DNA of 64,000 nt. Source: Actinomycetospora termitidis. GTDB lineage: Bacteria; Actinomycetota; Actinomycetes; Mycobacteriales; Pseudonocardiaceae. Under the pieces are notes generated by a model, which was not told where the DNA came from, did no database searches, and saw only the letters and a program-made list of their open reading frames with translations. Where the stretch lies: contig NZ_JASVWF010000008.1 in assembly GCF_030286555.1 (NCBI RefSeq), positions 186,001-250,000 of the forward strand, in the 5' to 3' direction. Below are positions 61,654-64,000 of the stretch, in pieces (position 1 is the first letter of the stretch; each line of letters opens with the position of its first letter). Both the position numbers and the translations under genes were made by a program.

Positions 61654-63069
61654 TCAACCCAGGGCGCCGAGGAACGCCTCCGCCCAGCGCGCCACGTCGT
61701 GCTCGGCCACCTGCGCGCCGAGCGCCGACATCCGCCGTCGGGAAGCGTCCGAGCCGACCTCCGCCGCCGCGTCGGCGATGGCCGCCGCCACCCCGTCGAG
61801 GTCGTGCGGGTTCACCAGGCGCGCCTCGGTCAGCTCCTCCGCGGCCCCGGTGAACTCGGAGAGCACGAGGTCGCCGCCGTCGTCAGGGCGGGTGGCCACG
61901 TACTCCTTCGCGACGAGGTTCATGCCGTCGCGCAGCGGGGTCACGAGCGCCACGTCGGCGGCGAGGTAGAGCGCCGCGAGCTCGTCCGGCGGCAGCGACC
62001 GGTGGACGTAGTGCACCACCGGACGCCCGATCCCGGCGTGCTCGCCGTTGATCCGCCCGACGGTGCGCTCCACCTCCTCGCGGGTGCGCCGGTACGCGTC
62101 CACCCGCTCCCGACTGGGGGTCGCGACCTGCACCAGCACCGTCGTCGCCGGGTCCAGCCGCCCCGTGTCGAGCAGTTCGGAGAACGCCTCGAGCCGCACG
62201 CCGATGCCCTTGGTGTAGTCCAGCCGGTCCACGCCGAGCAGCACCGTCGCGGGGTCACCGAGCTCGGCGCGCAGCGCCCTGGCGCGGTCCGCCGTCGACG
62301 GGTCCTCGCCGCGGCGGGCGAAGGCGGCGCTGTCGATGGAGATCGGGAAGGCGCCGACCCGGGTGGTGCGCCCGCCGAGCCGGATCTCGCCGCCGGCCGT
62401 GCGCAGCCCGATCGGGCCGTCGTCGACCTCGGCCCCGCACAGCCGCTGCGCGAGCCACCGGAAGTTGGCCGCGCCGCCCGGGGTGTGGAACCCGACGAGG
62501 TCGGCCCCGAGCAGGCCGTCCACCACCTCGCTCCGCCACGGCAGCTGCTGGAAGAGCTCAACCGGCGGGAACGGGATGTGCAGGAAGAAGCCGATCCGCA
62601 GGTCGGGGCGCCGCTCGCGCAACATCCGCGGGACGAGCTGGAGCTGGTAGTCCTGCACCCAGACGGTCGCCCCCTCGTCCGCCACGTCCGCGGTGGCCGC
62701 GGCGAACCGCTCGTTGACCGTGCGGTGCACCGACCACCACGAGCGGTCGTAGACCGGGGTGGCGATCAGGTCGTGGTAGAGCGGCCACAGCGTCGCGTTG
62801 GCCGCGCCCTCGTAGTGCGCCGCGATCTCGTCGGCGTCGAGCGGCACCGGGTGCAGGGTGACGTCCGGACCGATCGTGTCGTCGCCGAACGGCTCCGGCG
62901 CCGCGTCGGGCACCCCCGGCCACCCGACCCAGGCCCCCGTCCGCGCGGCGAGGGTCGGGGCGAGGGCGCTGACCAGACCGCCGGGCGCGGCCTGCCAGTG
63001 CTGCTCGCCGTCCTCGCCGGTGACGAGGTCGACGGGCAGGCGGTTGGCGACGACGACGAACTCGGCCAT
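61654..63069 (-). CDS. otsA: Trehalose-6-phosphate synthase
   Basis: Retaining GT20 glycosyltransferase of 471 aa that joins glucose from a nucleotide sugar to glucose-6-phosphate; first step of trehalose synthesis. [60 protein letters not shown] and [16 protein letters not shown] are the family signatures and active-site loops. No OtsB-type phosphatase gene is adjacent. Confidence 0.96.
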   Translation of the reverse strand: MAEFVVVANRLPVDLVTGEDGEQHWQAAPGGLVSALAPTLAARTGAWVGWPGVPDAAPEPFGDDTIGPDVTLHPVPLDADEIAAHYEGAANATLWPLYHDLIATPVYDRSWWSVHRTVNERFAAATADVADEGATVWVQDYQLQLVPRMLRERRPDLRIGFFLHIPFPPVELFQQLPWRSEVVDGLLGADLVGFHTPGGAANFRWLAQRLCGAEVDDGPIGLRTAGGEIRLGGRTTRVGAFPISIDSAAFARRGEDPSTADRARALRAELGDPATVLLGVDRLDYTKGIGVRLEAFSELLDTGRLDPATTVLVQVATPSRERVDAYRRTREEVERTVGRINGEHAGIGRPVVHYVHRSLPPDELAALYLAADVALVTPLRDGMNLVAKEYVATRPDDGGDLVLSEFTGAAEELTEARLVNPHDLDGVAAAIADAAAEVGSDASRRRMSALGAQVAEHDVARWAEAFLGALG

Positions 63070-63187
63070 GAGCGGCGTCTACCCACGCCGGTCCGGGGCG
63101 GACACGTGTCGCCGGGCGCGCGATCGGGCACCCGGATGATCGGTTGACCGCACAGCCACCCCCTTCCCGACGACGGGTGGTGGCGCG

Positions 63188-63829
63188 ATGAGCACCAGTG
63201 CGGACCGGCGACGCCGGATGGTCGATCGGCTGTCCGAGGACGGGATCACCGATTCCCGGGTCCTCGCGGCGATGGGGACCGTGCCCCGCGAGCGCTTCGC
63301 GTGCTCCGACCTCGCCGACGTCGCCTACGAGGAGACCCCGCTGCCGATCGGGGGCGGCCAGACGATCTCCGCACCCGGCATCGTCGCTCGCATGGCGGCC
63401 GCACTGCGCCTGCGCGGTGGCGAGCGCGTGCTCGAGATCGGCACCGGGAACGGCTACGCCGCCGCGGTCCTCGCGAGCTGCGGGGCGCGCGTGGTGAGCG
63501 TGGAGTACGACGCCGAGCTCGCCGCCGCGGCCCGGCGGTGCCTGGCGCGGGTCGGGATCGACGACGTCGAGGTCCGCCACGGCGACGGCGCGCACGGCGC
63601 CCCCGACCGGGCCCCGTTCGACGCGGTGTCGATGACCGCGATGGCCCCGGACTTCCCGCCCGCCGTGCTCGAGCAGGTCACGCCCGGAGCCGTCCTGGTC
63701 GCGCCGCTCGGCGTGGACCGGGACGGGGTCCTGGTCCGCCGCCGGCGGGGCCGCGAGGAGCACCTCGGCCCGGTGCGCTTCGTGCCGATGCGGGGTGCCT
63801 CCGATGCGGTGCGGGCGGCGATGTCGTGA
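63188..63829 (+). CDS. pcm: Protein-L-isoaspartate O-methyltransferase
   Basis: Methyltransferase of 213 aa that repairs isoaspartyl residues in aged proteins. RERFACSDLADVAYEETPLP and GGGQTISAPGIVARM are the PCMT family signatures. VLEIGTGNGYAAAVLA is the S-adenosylmethionine loop. ATG at 63188, with the recurring motif in reverse orientation (TTCCCGACGACGGGT) just upstream. Divergent from otsA. Confidence 0.92.
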   Translation: MSTSADRRRRMVDRLSEDGITDSRVLAAMGTVPRERFACSDLADVAYEETPLPIGGGQTISAPGIVARMAAALRLRGGERVLEIGTGNGYAAAVLASCGARVVSVEYDAELAAAARRCLARVGIDDVEVRHGDGAHGAPDRAPFDAVSMTAMAPDFPPAVLEQVTPGAVLVAPLGVDRDGVLVRRRRGREEHLGPVRFVPMRGASDAVRAAMS

Positions 63830-63842
63830 CCGACCCGTCGTC

Positions 63843-63869
63843 GGGAACCGTCCGACCGACGACGTCGTT
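63843..63869 (+). promoter_or_regulatory. SigR/SigH-type (thiol-stress) promoter
   Basis: GGGAAC-N17-CGTT, equal to GGAAC-N18-GTT, the consensus and spacing used by Streptomyces SigR and mycobacterial SigH. It lies about 35 bp before the zinc dehydrogenase ATG. The transcript start would fall near 63877. Confidence 0.6.
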
Positions 63870-63902
63870 TCCGCGACGCGCGCGATCGGGGAGCCGACCG
63901 AC

Positions 63903-64000
63903 ATGAAGGCACTCACGTGGCAGGGTCCGGACGACGTCCGGGTCCTGGAGGTCCCGGACCCGACCATCCAGCAGCCGACCGACGCGATCGTCCGCATGAC
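63903..64000 (+). CDS. Zinc-dependent alcohol dehydrogenase-family protein, 3' truncated
   Basis: Only the first 32 codons are in the window. MKALTWQGPDDVRVLEVPDP followed by TIQQPTDAIVR is the typical opening of the glutathione-independent formaldehyde dehydrogenase / threonine dehydrogenase-like branch of the medium-chain dehydrogenases. GGGGAG lies 9 nt upstream. The SigR-type promoter suggests induction by thiol or aldehyde stress. Confidence 0.8.
   Translation, partial: MKALTWQGPDDVRVLEVPDPTIQQPTDAIVRM

Overview
This is high-GC (over 70% by eye) actinobacterial chromosome: GTG/ATG starts, GTGA and ATGA stop-start overlaps, leaderless promoters (TANNNT about 7 nt before the start codon), an F420-type LLM oxidoreductase, an ESX/WXG100-type gene set, an actinobacterial CsbD, and amtB-glnD with a GlnR-like box. 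The gene mix fits Pseudonocardiales (Pseudonocardia or Actinomycetospora type). That placement is inference. Genes are dense, and many convergent pairs overlap at their stops.

Layout. 1-2.5 kb: 3' part of a sugar-porter MFS transporter and a PucR regulator. 2.5-3.2 kb: repeat block. 3.4-6.8 kb: an AtsA/AtsD-type arylsulfatase converging on the formylglycine-generating enzyme that would mature it. 6.8-16.2 kb: two LysR regulators and a catabolic cluster. The cluster is a Lys/Lys enolase-superfamily gene plus a tight operon of SolA-like N-methyl amino acid oxidase, Rieske oxygenase, aldehyde dehydrogenase, flavin/2Fe-2S reductase and an HpbD-like epimerase/dehydratase. I read it as catabolism of a quaternary or N-methylated amino acid, most likely a proline or hydroxyproline betaine. 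A shared 22-bp operator lies before both arms. 16.2-19 kb: a sulfite-oxidase-family molybdoenzyme divergent from both subunits of a molybdenum storage protein (MoSto).

19-19.9 kb: repeats plus a Gly-rich membrane microprotein. 19.9-25.3 kb: an ECF42-like sigma factor with its DGPF partner, DUF6069-like, Nudix and SnoaL proteins, and a WXG100-type locus. 25.3-34.1 kb: LLM oxidoreductase, EEP-family membrane protein, acyl-CoA dehydrogenase, GH13 enzyme, a second PucR, an MHS transporter and a TRIC-type channel. 34.1-34.7 kb: repeats. 34.8-44.1 kb: an SMR pair with its own TetR and a palindromic operator over the start codon; a two-domain VOC protein; alpha/beta hydrolase; uronate dehydrogenase; CsbD; acyl-CoA ligase and SDR divergent from a TetR; another TetR.

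44.2-50.6 kb: Mn-catalase and a signalling block. The block holds a GAF-ANTAR protein, a paralogue carrying GAF, degenerate ANTAR and AraC HTH, a CheR-PAS-PAS protein, and CheB. 51-58.4 kb: a BKACE-family enzyme, a helical protein, then glnD and amtB with no glnK between them and a GlnD lacking its C-terminal ACT region, then IlvD. 58.4-64 kb: a DUF559/AbiEi-like protein flanked by repeats, a membrane protein, small proteins, trehalose-6-phosphate synthase, protein-isoaspartate methyltransferase, and the start of a zinc dehydrogenase behind a SigR-type promoter.

The most unusual points are the MoSto genes beside a Mo enzyme in an actinobacterium, the PII-less amtB-glnD unit with a degenerate GlnD, the shared GTACA-N8-TGTAC operators, and the interleaved palindromic repeat families. 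I saw no tRNA, rRNA, CRISPR array or intact insertion sequence.
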